From Curtobacterium sp. HSID17257 (GTDB lineage: Bacteria; Actinomycetota; Actinomycetes; Actinomycetales; Microbacteriaceae): DNA of 64,000 bases. Positions 55,754-63,875 of the stretch are shown here, piece after piece; positions within the stretch are counted from its first letter, which is position 1; each line of letters starts with the position of its first letter. Below the pieces are notes generated by a model that was given only the letters and a program-made list of their open reading frames with translations, did no database searches and was not told where the DNA came from. Location: NCBI RefSeq assembly GCF_003989515.1, contig NZ_RBLU01000001.1, positions 1 to 64,000 of the forward strand, written 5' to 3'. The position numbers and the translations under genes were made by a program.

Positions 55754-56197
55754 CTACTCGGCGGAACCGCTGCCGACCGCGAGCTGCTGCGCACCGCTGC
55801 CGGTGGTCACGTCGATCTTGCGCGGCTTCGCGGACTCCTTGACCGGGATCGTCACGCTCAGGACGCCGTTGTCGTAGGCGGCGCTGATGCGCGCGGTGTC
55901 CAGGTGGTCACCGAGCGTGAGCTGCCGGACGAACGTGCCCGGCTGGCGCTCCCGGGTGAGCCACTGGGAGCCCTCCGGGGCGCCGAGCGTGCGCTCCGCG
56001 CGGATGGTCAGCACCGAGCCGTCGACGTCCACGTCGACCGAGCCCGGGTCGATGCCCGGCAGGTCGACGTCGAGGACGTAGTGGTCGCCGGTGCGGTACA
56101 GGTCCATCGGCATCGAGCGGGGAGCACCGGCTCCGGCTCCGAGCAGGGAGCCGGCGAGTCGGTCGAGCTCGCGGAACGGGTCGAACTGCATCGTCAT
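55754..56197 (-). CDS. Hsp20/alpha-crystallin small heat-shock protein
   Basis: 147 residues. N-terminal MTMQFDPFRELDRL, alpha-crystallin domain at about 35-125 (DHYVLDVDLPGIDPGSVDV and the conserved AAYDNGVLSVTIPV), and a short Ser/Gly tail. An ATP-independent holdase for unfolding proteins. ATG 56197 chosen, with AAGGAG nine bases upstream. The upstream region carries a HAIR-like and a CIRCE-like inverted repeat, implying control by both HspR and HrcA. Confidence 0.94.
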   Translation of the reverse strand: MTMQFDPFRELDRLAGSLLGAGAGAPRSMPMDLYRTGDHYVLDVDLPGIDPGSVDVDVDGSVLTIRAERTLGAPEGSQWLTRERQPGTFVRQLTLGDHLDTARISAAYDNGVLSVTIPVKESAKPRKIDVTTGSGAQQLAVGSGSAE

Positions 56198-56222
56198 CGA
56201 GATCAACTCCTTCGTGGTCTTC

Positions 56223-56243
56223 GTTGAGTCCCCTCGACTCAAC
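56223..56243. promoter_or_regulatory. HAIR-like operator (HspR)
   Basis: GTTGAGT-N7-ACTCAAC, against the HAIR consensus CTTGAGT-N7-ACTCAAG: only the outermost symmetrical pair differs. It lies 26 bp upstream of the hsp20 ATG, downstream of the likely -10. Confidence 0.75.
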
Positions 56244-56251
56244 TGCGACCC

Positions 56252-56281
56252 GTTCTAGCACTCTCCCCTCGGGAGTGCCAA
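56252..56281 (-). promoter_or_regulatory. CIRCE-like operator (HrcA) over the hsp20 promoter
   Basis: CTAGCACTC-N9-GAGTGCCAA at 56255-56281 matches the CIRCE consensus TTAGCACTC-N9-GAGTGCTAA at 16 of 18 arm bases. Reading on the minus strand, TTGGCA (56281-56276) and TAGAAC (56257-56252) at 18-bp spacing make a plausible promoter that the operator covers. Confidence 0.8.
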
Positions 56282-56323
56282 AAAACCGCTCGGAGCCTGC
56301 TGGGAACGGTGCCCCGATGGCGA

Positions 56324-56794
56324 TCAGTGGTCGCCGCGGTGCGTGATCTCGTGGTGCAGGTGCTCGAGTGCGGGGAGCGCGGCGGCCAGCGCGGTGCGGT
56401 CCTCGGGTGCGAGTCGGCCGAGTGCCTCGACGAGCACCGCGGCCGATGCCTCGTCGTAGGCGGCGAGCCGTTCCTCGGCCAGGGGGGTCAGGCGGAGCTC
56501 GGTCCGGCGTCCGTCGCCGGCGGCCAGGCGTCGCTCGACGAGTCCGACGGACTCCATCGCCGAGACGAGGTTGCTCACCGTCGACCGGGCGAGACCGAGG
56601 CGGGCGGCGAGGGCCGAGGGGGTGGTCGTGGACCCGGTCAGGGCACGCATCGCCTCGACCTGGGCGTCGGGCAGGTCGGGCAGGTCGGCGACCTCGCGGG
56701 ACGTGCGGAGGAGAGCGCGCCGGAACGGGCCGATGCGGTCGCTCAGCCTGCGCGCGACCTGCGTCGTGGCGTCCGATGCGTCCGTACCCTGCAC
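56324..56794 (-). CDS. MarR-family regulator
   Basis: 156 residues from GTG 56794. Winged helix-turn-helix with [32 protein letters not shown] and wing [11 protein letters not shown], flanked by dimerisation helices. Divergent from the phenolic acid decarboxylase gene across a 63-bp gap, so the likely local repressor, released by phenolic acids (inference from other MarR/PadR-controlled pad genes). The frame is open upstream with an ATG, but that would run into the promoter of padC. Confidence 0.85.
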   Translation of the reverse strand: MQGTDASDATTQVARRLSDRIGPFRRALLRTSREVADLPDLPDAQVEAMRALTGSTTTPSALAARLGLARSTVSNLVSAMESVGLVERRLAAGDGRRTELRLTPLAEERLAAYDEASAAVLVEALGRLAPEDRTALAAALPALEHLHHEITHRGDH

Positions 56795-56819
56795 ACACGG
56801 CAACCTAGCAGCGAGAAGT

Positions 56820-56849
56820 GTTTGCAACAAAACCATTCCGGGTGCAAAC
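56820..56849. promoter_or_regulatory. Possible MarR operator
   Basis: Inverted arms GTTTGCA (56820-56826) and TGCAAAC (56843-56849) separated by 16 bp, ending 8 bp before the padC ATG in the divergent gap. The left arm includes the palindrome TTGCAA. Candidate site for the divergent MarR protein. Confidence 0.45.
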
Positions 56850-56857
56850 TCGATCGC

Positions 56858-57385
56858 ATGACCGCACAGACCTCCGTCGAGCACCCCGAACCGCCCCAGG
56901 ACCTCACCGGCATCGTCGGCCACCGGTTCGTCTACACCTACGCCAACGGCTGGCAGTACGAGATGTACGTCAAGAACGCGACGACCATCGACTACCGCAT
57001 CCACACCGGCCACGTCGGCGGCCGCTGGGTGAAGGACCAGACCGTCGACCTCGTCGCCCTCGCCCCCGGTGTCTACAAGGTGTCCTGGAACGAGCCGACC
57101 GGCACCAGCGTCGTCGTCAACGTCATCCCCGAGCAGCGGGTCCTGCACGGGACGATCTTCTTCCCGCGCTGGATCGAGCTCGACGGGCAGAAGACCGTGC
57201 TCTTCCAGAACGACCACCTGGACGAGATGCAGCGCTTCCGCGACGAGGGGCCGACCTACCCGATCTACGTCGTGCCGGAGTTCGCGCACATCACGCTGTT
57301 CGAGCACGTCGGCGAGGACGACGAGACCGTGGTCGACACCGCTCCCGGCGACCTGCCGGCCGGCTGGGTGGACCGGACGAACTGA
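56858..57385 (+). CDS. padC: Phenolic acid decarboxylase
   Basis: 175 residues, the PAD family beta-barrel enzyme. Recognised by [37 protein letters not shown] and IFFPRWI. Decarboxylates p-coumaric, ferulic and caffeic acids to vinyl phenols without a cofactor, usually as detoxification of plant hydroxycinnamates. Coupled to the next gene by TGATG. Divergent from a MarR regulator. Confidence 0.93.
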   Translation: MTAQTSVEHPEPPQDLTGIVGHRFVYTYANGWQYEMYVKNATTIDYRIHTGHVGGRWVKDQTVDLVALAPGVYKVSWNEPTGTSVVVNVIPEQRVLHGTIFFPRWIELDGQKTVLFQNDHLDEMQRFRDEGPTYPIYVVPEFAHITLFEHVGEDDETVVDTAPGDLPAGWVDRTN

Positions 57386-58173
57386 TGGCCAGCGCGCCGC
57401 TGCGGGGTGTCGACCCCCGCACCACCCCGACCACGCTCGACCACGACGGTCGGACGATCCGCGGCTGGCAGTGGGAGCCGCAGGACGGGGCGGCGGATGC
57501 CCCCGTCGTGCTGCTCGTGCACGGCTTCAGCGACAGTGCGCTCGGCGGGCACCAGCTGTTCGTGCAGACCGCACGACACCTGGTCGCCCGAGGCGCCGTC
57601 GTCCGCAGCCACGACCGACTCGGGCAGGGCGTCAGCGACGGGGAGTTCGCGGACATCACCATCCGCGACGAGGTGGAGCAGGTCGTCACGATGATCCGCG
57701 CCGCCGACCGCGGACAGGGCGTGCACGTCGTCGCGCACAGCCTGGGCGCGGTGGAGTCGGCGCTCGCCGCGGCGCGGGAGCCCTCGCGGGTCCGGACGCT
57801 CACGCTGTGGTCGCCGGCCGGCGTCGTCGTCGAGGACATCACGGAGCACGACGCGATCCAGGGGCAGCCCCTCGCCCCGGTGCGCGAGCGCGGCTGGCTC
57901 GACTTCGGCGGGATGCCCCTGGGTGGCGCGTTCATCGCCGACGTTCAGGACGGCCTCGACGTGTACGGCCCGGTGTCCGACTACGCCGGGCCCGCCGACG
58001 TGGTGCACGGGACCGAGGACGCGATCGTGCCGGTGTCGTACGGCCGCCGCTACGCCGAACTCCTGCCCGGCGCGCGGTTGACGGTCGTCGACGGCGCCGA
58101 CCACGGCTGGTCGTCGGTGCCCTTCCGGGAGCGGCTCCTGGCGCTGCTCGACGAGCGCCTCGGCATGGCCTGA
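57385..58173 (+). CDS. Alpha/beta hydrolase
   Basis: 262 residues, cytosolic. LLVHGFSDS oxyanion motif, nucleophile Ser119 in AHSLG, Asp212 in GTEDAIV and His240 in GADHGW complete the triad. The ATG overlaps the padC stop, so the two enzymes act together. A role as esterase freeing hydroxycinnamic acids from plant esters, feeding the decarboxylase, is a reasonable inference, not proven. A large hairpin follows. Confidence 0.88.
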   Translation: MASAPLRGVDPRTTPTTLDHDGRTIRGWQWEPQDGAADAPVVLLVHGFSDSALGGHQLFVQTARHLVARGAVVRSHDRLGQGVSDGEFADITIRDEVEQVVTMIRAADRGQGVHVVAHSLGAVESALAAAREPSRVRTLTLWSPAGVVVEDITEHDAIQGQPLAPVRERGWLDFGGMPLGGAFIADVQDGLDVYGPVSDYAGPADVVHGTEDAIVPVSYGRRYAELLPGARLTVVDGADHGWSSVPFRERLLALLDERLGMA

Positions 58174-58194
58174 CGCCCTCCTCCTCCCGCGGAA

Positions 58195-58252
58195 CGCAAC
58201 GTCGGCGGCAGCTCGCAGCGTCGTACCGCTGCGAGCAACCGCCGACGTTGCG
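58195..58252. terminator. Bidirectional terminator between convergent genes
   Basis: A two-part stem: outer 14 bp (58195-58208 with 58239-58252) and inner 10 bp (GCTCGCAGCG at 58211-58220 with 58227-58236). It lies between the alpha/beta hydrolase and aldo-keto reductase genes. Confidence 0.8.
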
Positions 58253-58274
58253 TCTTGCGATCCGGGACCGGAGG

Positions 58275-59318
58275 TCAGCTCACCTGGCCGGAACGGGCTC
58301 CGGACCAGAGGTCGACGTCGAGCACGCCGACCGAGTGCTCGTCGATGCGACGCAGCTCGTCGTCCGTGAACGACAGGTTGCCGAGCGCCGCGACGTTCTG
58401 CTCGAGCTGCTCCACGCGGGACGCCCCGATCACGAGCGAGGTCACCCGCTCGTCGCGCAGCGCCCAGGCGAGGGCGAGCTGCGCGAGGCTCTGCCCGCGG
58501 TCGGACGCGATGCCGTTCAGCGCCCGCAGGTGTCCGACGACCTCGTCCGTCAGGGTGCCGGCGTCGAGCGACTTGCCGGCGGCGGCACGTGAGTCCTCCG
58601 GCACGCCGTCCAGGTAGCGCCCGGTGAGCAGCCCCTGCGCGAGCGCGGTGAAGCCGATGACGCCGAAACCGAGCTCGCCGGCTGCGTCGAGGAGCCCCTC
58701 GTCCTCGATCCAGCGGTTGAGCATCGAGTACGACGGCTGGTGGATGAGGAGCGGCGTGCCGAGGTCGCGCAGGATCTCGACGGCCTGCCGGGAGCGCTCG
58801 GCGTCGTAGGACGAGATCCCGACGTAGAGCGCCTTGCCCTGCTGGACGGCGGTGTGGAGTGCGCCCATCGTCTCCTCGAGCGGGGTCGAGGCGTCGAGCC
58901 GGTGCGAGTAGAACACGTCGACGTATTCCAGGCCCATCCGCTCGAGCGACTGGTCGAGCGAGGCGAGCACGTACTTCCGCGAGCCGCCGCCCTGCCCGTA
59001 CGGTCCGGGCCACATGTCCCACCCGGCCTTCGTCGAGATCACCATCTCGTCGCGGTACGGACGGAAGTCCTCCCGCATCAGCCGACCGAAGTTCACCTCG
59101 GCGGCGCCGTAGGGCGGGCCGTAGTTGTTCGCGAGGTCGTGGTGCGTGATGCCGAGGTCGAACGCCCGACGGCTGATCGCCCGCTGCGTCTCGAACGGCT
59201 TGTCGTCGCCGAAGTTGTGCCAGTAGCCCAGCGACAGCAGTGGCAGGTCGAGCCCTGAGCGGCCGGTCCGGCGGTAGGGCATGGAGTCGTAGCGGTCGTC
59301 CGCGGCGATGTAGGCCAT
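58275..59318 (-). CDS. Aldo/keto reductase (L-glyceraldehyde 3-phosphate reductase-like)
   Basis: 347 residues. TIM-barrel NADPH-dependent reductase with the tetrad Asp61, Tyr66, Lys97 and His139 (DLANNYGPP, ISTKAGW, VDVFYSHR). The start MAYIAADDRYDSMPYRRTG and LGYWHNFGDDKPFE resemble the YghZ/GapR group. May detoxify aldehydes such as methylglyoxal or L-glyceraldehyde 3-phosphate. The ATG at 59318 is chosen because the upstream frame lacks family similarity. Monocistronic. Confidence 0.9.
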   Translation of the reverse strand: MAYIAADDRYDSMPYRRTGRSGLDLPLLSLGYWHNFGDDKPFETQRAISRRAFDLGITHHDLANNYGPPYGAAEVNFGRLMREDFRPYRDEMVISTKAGWDMWPGPYGQGGGSRKYVLASLDQSLERMGLEYVDVFYSHRLDASTPLEETMGALHTAVQQGKALYVGISSYDAERSRQAVEILRDLGTPLLIHQPSYSMLNRWIEDEGLLDAAGELGFGVIGFTALAQGLLTGRYLDGVPEDSRAAAGKSLDAGTLTDEVVGHLRALNGIASDRGQSLAQLALAWALRDERVTSLVIGASRVEQLEQNVAALGNLSFTDDELRRIDEHSVGVLDVDLWSGARSGQVS

Positions 59319-59458
59319 GGACCCATCCTGGCCCCGCCCCGTCGGGTGCCGCGCGAACCGTACAGAACGCGAAAAGTTCGTTGCACTGATCATTCGCGTC
59401 GTGAAACAGTTCACTCGTCCGACCAGGACGGCAACGACGCAGGAAGGCGGGATCACTC

Positions 59459-59641
59459 ATGCACAGCACGTACTCCGGGATGCCGCGCACCACACGGCTG
59501 GCCGCGACCCACACGCGGGTCGGTCTGACCGACCCCGCCGTCATCGACGCCTGGGTGTCCCGGCGCATCCAGGACCCCTCGCTCCTGTCGACGCGCAGTG
59601 AACCGTCGTACGCTGACTTCTTCACGGCGCCCACCGCGTAG
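59459..59641 (+). CDS. Hypothetical 60-residue protein
   Basis: MHSTYSGMPRTTRLAATH..., no membrane segment or known motif; a DPAVIDAWVSRRIQDPSL helix lies in the middle. AGGAAGG precedes the ATG at a rather long distance. It lies 47 bp ahead of a MarR gene on the same strand and may share its transcript. An imperfect inverted repeat GTGAA/TTCAC lies upstream near 59400. Could be a real small gene or a leader. Confidence 0.45.
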   Translation: MHSTYSGMPRTTRLAATHTRVGLTDPAVIDAWVSRRIQDPSLLSTRSEPSYADFFTAPTA

Positions 59642-59688
59642 CCACCCGCTCCGACCGGATCCGCCCGACAGAGAGACCCCACCAGCCG

Positions 59689-60246
59689 ATGCCCCTGACC
59701 GTCGTCCGCCGTGAGCACGTCCACCTCTACGCCAGGGAGCCGCGGTCGAAGGCCGCGAAGGTCGCCGTCGACGCACTCCTGCGCCTGCAGCACGTCGAGG
59801 AGCAGCAGCTCGAGCAGGCCCGCACCGAGAGCGGTCTGACGAAGAACGAGTTCCTGACCGTGCGGTACATGCTGCAGGCGCACCGGGACGGGCGGGCGAT
59901 GGGGCCGAAGGACCTCGCCGTCATGCTCAACGTCTCGAACGCGTCGGTCACGAAGATCGTCGACGGGCTCGCGGCGAAGGGCGACATCGTCCGCGTACCG
60001 CACCCCACCGACCGTCGGGCACAGGTGCTCGAGCCCACGGTGCAGGCCGCCGAGAAGATCGACTCGTCGTACGCCCGCTTCCACGAGGCAGTGGTCGGCG
60101 TGATGGACCACCTGTCGAGCGAGGACAACGAGGTGCTCGCGCGCTGCCTGTCCCAGATCACCGACGCCCTCGCCGTCGGGACCCCGACCCCCGTGGACGA
60201 GTACACGGTCGACCCCGACGGCGCTGCGGAGCCGAACGACTCCTAG
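59689..60246 (+). CDS. MarR-family regulator
   Basis: 185 residues. Winged helix-turn-helix with MGPKDLAVMLNVSNASVTKIVDGLAAKGDIVR and wing HPTDRRAQVLEPT, between long helices (RLQHVEEQQLEQAR near residue 33). An unusual ~20-residue N-terminal lead (VVRREHVHLYARE). Targets unknown; the aldo-keto reductase is divergent upstream and could be regulated by it. Confidence 0.87.
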   Translation: MPLTVVRREHVHLYAREPRSKAAKVAVDALLRLQHVEEQQLEQARTESGLTKNEFLTVRYMLQAHRDGRAMGPKDLAVMLNVSNASVTKIVDGLAAKGDIVRVPHPTDRRAQVLEPTVQAAEKIDSSYARFHEAVVGVMDHLSSEDNEVLARCLSQITDALAVGTPTPVDEYTVDPDGAAEPNDS

Positions 60247-60294
60247 CGGCGACCGCGGGGTGGCGCGAAAACCTTCCAGCGGTAAGTTGGGGGG

Positions 60295-60912
60295 ATGACG
60301 CACGAGGTCGACGACGACGGCGCGACCCCGCCCCGACGCGGTGGGTACCGCAAGGGCGCCGAACGCCGTGCGCAGATCCTCGACGAGATGATCCGCATGG
60401 TCGCGGCGCAGGGCGTCGACGCATCGTCGCTCCGATCGGTCGCCGACGCGCTCGGCATCACGCACGCGGCACTCCGGCACTACTTCCCGAGCCGCGACGA
60501 ACTGCTGCTCGCCGTCTACCGCGAGCACGAGGTCCGCGAACAGGACGCCCCGGACCGGATGCGGTCGGCGATCGGCGACATGCGGGAGAGCGCGTCGCGG
60601 AACCGCGAGGTCCCCGGGCTCGTGCAGCTCTACACGACCCTCGCCGCCGACGCGGTGCAGGAGGGTCACCCCGCCACCCGCGACTTCATGCGCGAGCGCT
60701 TCACCCGGCTGCGCGCCGACCTCGCCGAGCTGATCGCCGCCGACCAGGCGGCCGGTCGGATCCGCGCGGACCTCGACCCCGTCGACCTGGCGAGCCTCGG
60801 CATCGCCGCGTCCGACGGCCTGCAGGTGCAGTGGCTGCTCGACCCGGAGGCGGTCGACGGCGAGCGGGTGCTCCGCCTGCTCGAGTCGATCATCCCCGCA
60901 GCCGAGGACTGA
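60295..60912 (+). CDS. TetR-family regulator
   Basis: 205 residues. DNA-binding domain at about 20-68 with KGAERRAQILDEMIRMVAAQG and SLRSVADALGITHAALRHYFPSRDEL, then an all-helical ligand and dimer domain. Begins at ATG 60295 after a disordered charged lead. Follows the MarR gene by 48 bp in the same direction and converges on the GH20 gene, which it could regulate. Ligand unknown. Confidence 0.9.
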   Translation: MTHEVDDDGATPPRRGGYRKGAERRAQILDEMIRMVAAQGVDASSLRSVADALGITHAALRHYFPSRDELLLAVYREHEVREQDAPDRMRSAIGDMRESASRNREVPGLVQLYTTLAADAVQEGHPATRDFMRERFTRLRADLAELIAADQAAGRIRADLDPVDLASLGIAASDGLQVQWLLDPEAVDGERVLRLLESIIPAAED

Positions 60913-60954
60913 CGCCGGTCCCGGCGACGCGACCACGGCTCCGTCTCGACGCGC

Positions 60955-61002
60955 GGCGGACGGGAGGCTCGTGGCGGTGCCGCCATGAGCCTCCCGTCCG
61001 CC
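60955..61002. terminator. Bidirectional terminator (repeat-hairpin family, copy C)
   Basis: A 23-bp stem with one G-T pair (60955-60977 with 60980-61002). Its outer arm GCGGACGGGAGGC matches the dnaA and catalase terminators. Lies between convergent tetR and GH20 genes. Confidence 0.85.
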
Positions 61003-61014
61003 ACCCGGTCGCGA

Positions 61015-62718
61015 CTACGGCGTCGACGCGCCGTCCGCGATGTTCGCCGTGACCGCGTCGATGTACGCGGCGCGCTCCGCGCGCGTCTGGGGGCGGCCCG
61101 GTACGCCGGGTCGTTCCTCCCAGGGGCGCGGGCCGGACTCGTGCCGGTACTCGACACCGAGGGCGTCGAGGCGACCGAGGTGGTGCGCCAGACGCTGCCG
61201 GAACTCCCCGACGTCGCGGGGACGGGTGGTGTCCGCCGACCAGAGGGCCTCGGAGAGCGCGACCACCCGGGGGAACAGCTGGTAGTCGAGCCGTCTGACG
61301 GAGTCGACGTGCTCGGTCCACATGTTCGCCTGGCCACCGATGACGTGCGCCCGCTCCGTCCCGGTGAGTTCCGTCGGCACCGGGTCGAACGCGTACACGT
61401 CGTCGATGGTGAGCACGATCGACACCGGGATCGGCTCGTTCGGCAGGTCGCTCTGCCGGTAGTCGAGGTAGACCTGGTCGTCCGGCGTCGCGATGACGTC
61501 GTGCCCGCGTCGGGCTGCGGTGATCGCGCCCTGCAGCCCGCGCCACGAGACGACCGTCGCCGACGGGGACAGCGTGCCGCCCTCGAGGATCTCGTCCCAG
61601 CCGAACGCCCGGCGTCCGTGCGCCTCGAGGTGCGCCGCGAGCTGCCCGACGATCCAGGCCTGCAGCTGCTCCTCGTCCTCGAGCCCGAGCTCGCGGATGC
61701 GCTCCTGCGTGCGCGGGTCGTCCTCCCACTGGTCCTTCGGGCACTCGTCACCGCCGATCCCGATGTACTCCGAGGGGAAGAGCGCGACGACCTCGTCGAG
61801 GACGTCGCGGAAGAACTGCACGGTGCTGTCCTCGGCGTTCAGGACGTCGTGCGCGATGCCCCACTCGGTCCAGACGTCGAGCTGCCGGTCCGGGTGCACG
61901 CCGAGCTCCGGGTACGCGGCCAGCGCCGCGCGGACGTGCCCGGGGGTCTCGATCTCCGGCACGACGGTGACGAACCGGTCGGCCGCGTAGGCGACGATCT
62001 CGCGGATGTCGTCCTGCGTGTAGGAGCCCCCGTGCGGGCGACCGTCCTTGCCGGCCACCCGGAGCGTGCCGTCCACGTCGGGGACGTGCGCGCCGACCTG
62101 CGACTCCGTGCGCCACGACCCGATCTCGGTGAGCCGTGGGTACTTCGTGATCTCGATGCGCCAGCCCTGGTCCTCGGTCAGGTGGAAGTGCAGGCGGTTG
62201 ATCCGGTGCACGGCGAGCTGGTCGACCAGGCGGAGCACCTCGGCCTTCGTGCGGAAGTGCCGGGCGACGTCGAGCATCACGCCGCGCCAGGCGAAGGCCG
62301 GGGCGTCCTCGACGACGGTGGCCGGGAGCGTCCACCCCTCGGTACGCACCCGGCCGCGTCGGTACACGTCGGCGGGCAGGAGCTGGAGCAGCGCCTGGAC
62401 GCCGTAGAAGACCCCGGCCGGGCCACCACCGGTGACGACGACGCCGTCGGTGGTGACCGCGAGGCGGAAGGCCTCCGAGCGGTCACCGCCGGGGCCCTCC
62501 GGCAGGTCGCTCGGGTCGGCGGCGATCCGGAGGGCGACCAGGGGGACGTCGGTCGCGCCGCCGGCGCCGAACAGGGGGAGTCGGGTCGATGCGCGCAGGA
62601 CCTGCTGCAGGTACTGGGCGACCGGTTCGGCCGCGGGGTCGGCGGTGACGCGGGTCCGCTCGTCGAGGGTGAACGAGCCGGTGCCGTCGACGCGGGAGCG
62701 GGGGCGGGGGATGAGCAT
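61015..62718 (-). CDS. Beta-N-acetylhexosaminidase (GH20)
   Basis: 567 residues. N-terminal GH20b domain, then the catalytic barrel from about residue 140 (FAWRGVMLDVARHF, HFHLTEDQGWRIEI). The catalytic pair is Asp324-Glu325 in IGGDECPK, and a Trp-lined site lies near INMWTEHV-like residues. No signal peptide, so cytosolic; fits hydrolysis of imported chitobiose or glycan fragments. ATG 62718 has GGAAGGA upstream. Same strand as the esterase gene 158 bp before it, perhaps one transcript. Confidence 0.93.
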   Translation of the reverse strand: MLIPRPRSRVDGTGSFTLDERTRVTADPAAEPVAQYLQQVLRASTRLPLFGAGGATDVPLVALRIAADPSDLPEGPGGDRSEAFRLAVTTDGVVVTGGGPAGVFYGVQALLQLLPADVYRRGRVRTEGWTLPATVVEDAPAFAWRGVMLDVARHFRTKAEVLRLVDQLAVHRINRLHFHLTEDQGWRIEITKYPRLTEIGSWRTESQVGAHVPDVDGTLRVAGKDGRPHGGSYTQDDIREIVAYAADRFVTVVPEIETPGHVRAALAAYPELGVHPDRQLDVWTEWGIAHDVLNAEDSTVQFFRDVLDEVVALFPSEYIGIGGDECPKDQWEDDPRTQERIRELGLEDEEQLQAWIVGQLAAHLEAHGRRAFGWDEILEGGTLSPSATVVSWRGLQGAITAARRGHDVIATPDDQVYLDYRQSDLPNEPIPVSIVLTIDDVYAFDPVPTELTGTERAHVIGGQANMWTEHVDSVRRLDYQLFPRVVALSEALWSADTTRPRDVGEFRQRLAHHLGRLDALGVEYRHESGPRPWEERPGVPGRPQTRAERAAYIDAVTANIADGASTP

Positions 62719-62876
62719 GCGGTGCGGTCCTTCCGGGGGAGGTCGGGGACGTGCCGGTGCCACCGCCGTCGTGGCGGTGCGCTCCATCCTCGTCGCTGCC
62801 CGCCGCCGCTGCCCGCTGTCCGCTGTCCGCCCGAGCTCTCGCCCCGCCCGCCGCCGCTGCTGCCGGTCGCGCCCGG

Positions 62877-63875
62877 TCAGGCCCCCGGCGTCCGGACCGG
62901 GTCGGGTTCCCCGAGCAGCCGGGTCGTCCAGTCGGCCAGGGCCGCGACCGCCGAGCGCGAGACCGCCGCACCCGGGACCATGCTGGTGAAGCCGTGGAAC
63001 GCGCCCGGCCACACGTGCAGCTCGGCGTCGACCCCGGCGGCCCAGAGCGCGCTCGCGAACGCCACGGTCTCGTCGCGGAACACCTCGGCGCTGCCGCAGT
63101 CGACGTACGTGCGGGGGAGCCCGGACAGGTCCTCGGCGCGCGCGGGTGCCGCGTACGGGGAGACGTCGTCGGTACCACGGCGCTCGCCGAGGTAGGCGCC
63201 CCAGCTGAAGTGCATCGCCTGGCGGTCGGCGACGCCGACGCCGTCGATCTGCCGGGTGGACACGGTGTCGTCGCGGTCGTCGAGCATCGGGGAGACGAGG
63301 ACCTGCGCGAGCACCTCGGGCCCGCTCCGGTCACGAGCGAGCAGGACCGTCCCCGCCGCCAGGCCCCCGCCCGCGCTCTGCCCGGCCACCACGATGCGCG
63401 CCGGGTCGATGCCGAGCTCGTCGGCGTGCTCCGCGACCCAGACGAGTCCGGCGTAGCAGTCCTCGACGGGGGTCGGGTCGGGGTGCTCCGGGGCGAGGCG
63501 GTAGTCGACGCTGATGAGCACGACGTCGTGGTCGAGCAGCCAGTCGTCGTACGAGTCGAGGTTGCCGAGGTGGTGCCCCATCACCATCCCGCCGCCGTGG
63601 ATCGTGTAGACGCCCGTGGTCGGACCGGTCCGACCGGCGCGCTGGATCACCGCGAGGTCGATGGGGTCGCCGCCGTGGCCGGGGACGGTGATGCTCCGCC
63701 GCTCGAGGCCGCGGGAACGCAGTCGGTCGTCGAGTTCCTGTTCGCTGACGTCGAGCGCGCGCATCCGGGGCAGGGCCGCGGCGTCGATGGTGAACGGGCC
63801 ACGGGCCTCGAGCGCGGTGAGGAGGACGGCGAGCTCGGGGTCGAAGGGCGGTCGGGGCGTGGTGGTCTCAGGCAC
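62877..63875 (-). CDS. Alpha/beta hydrolase, hormone-sensitive lipase family
   Basis: 332 residues. Oxyanion HGGG at 93-96, nucleophile Ser167 in GQSAGGG, VDYRLAPEHP typical of the HSL (hydrolase_3) family, and His in AFHGFTS. Probably an esterase on short acyl esters. GTG start at 63875, 8 bases inside the end of the frame upstream. Its neighbourhood with GH20 suggests a role in sugar-ester or deacetylation chemistry, not proven. Confidence 0.9.
   Translation of the reverse strand: MPETTTPRPPFDPELAVLLTALEARGPFTIDAAALPRMRALDVSEQELDDRLRSRGLERRSITVPGHGGDPIDLAVIQRAGRTGPTTGVYTIHGGGMVMGHHLGNLDSYDDWLLDHDVVLISVDYRLAPEHPDPTPVEDCYAGLVWVAEHADELGIDPARIVVAGQSAGGGLAAGTVLLARDRSGPEVLAQVLVSPMLDDRDDTVSTRQIDGVGVADRQAMHFSWGAYLGERRGTDDVSPYAAPARAEDLSGLPRTYVDCGSAEVFRDETVAFASALWAAGVDAELHVWPGAFHGFTSMVPGAAVSRSAVAALADWTTRLLGEPDPVRTPGA

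Noticed and set aside
57265-60936. 1200-codon minus-strand frame across padC, the hydrolase, the aldo-keto reductase and two regulators
   Set aside because: The product is repetitive Arg/Gly/Val sequence without motifs and crosses terminators and several real genes.
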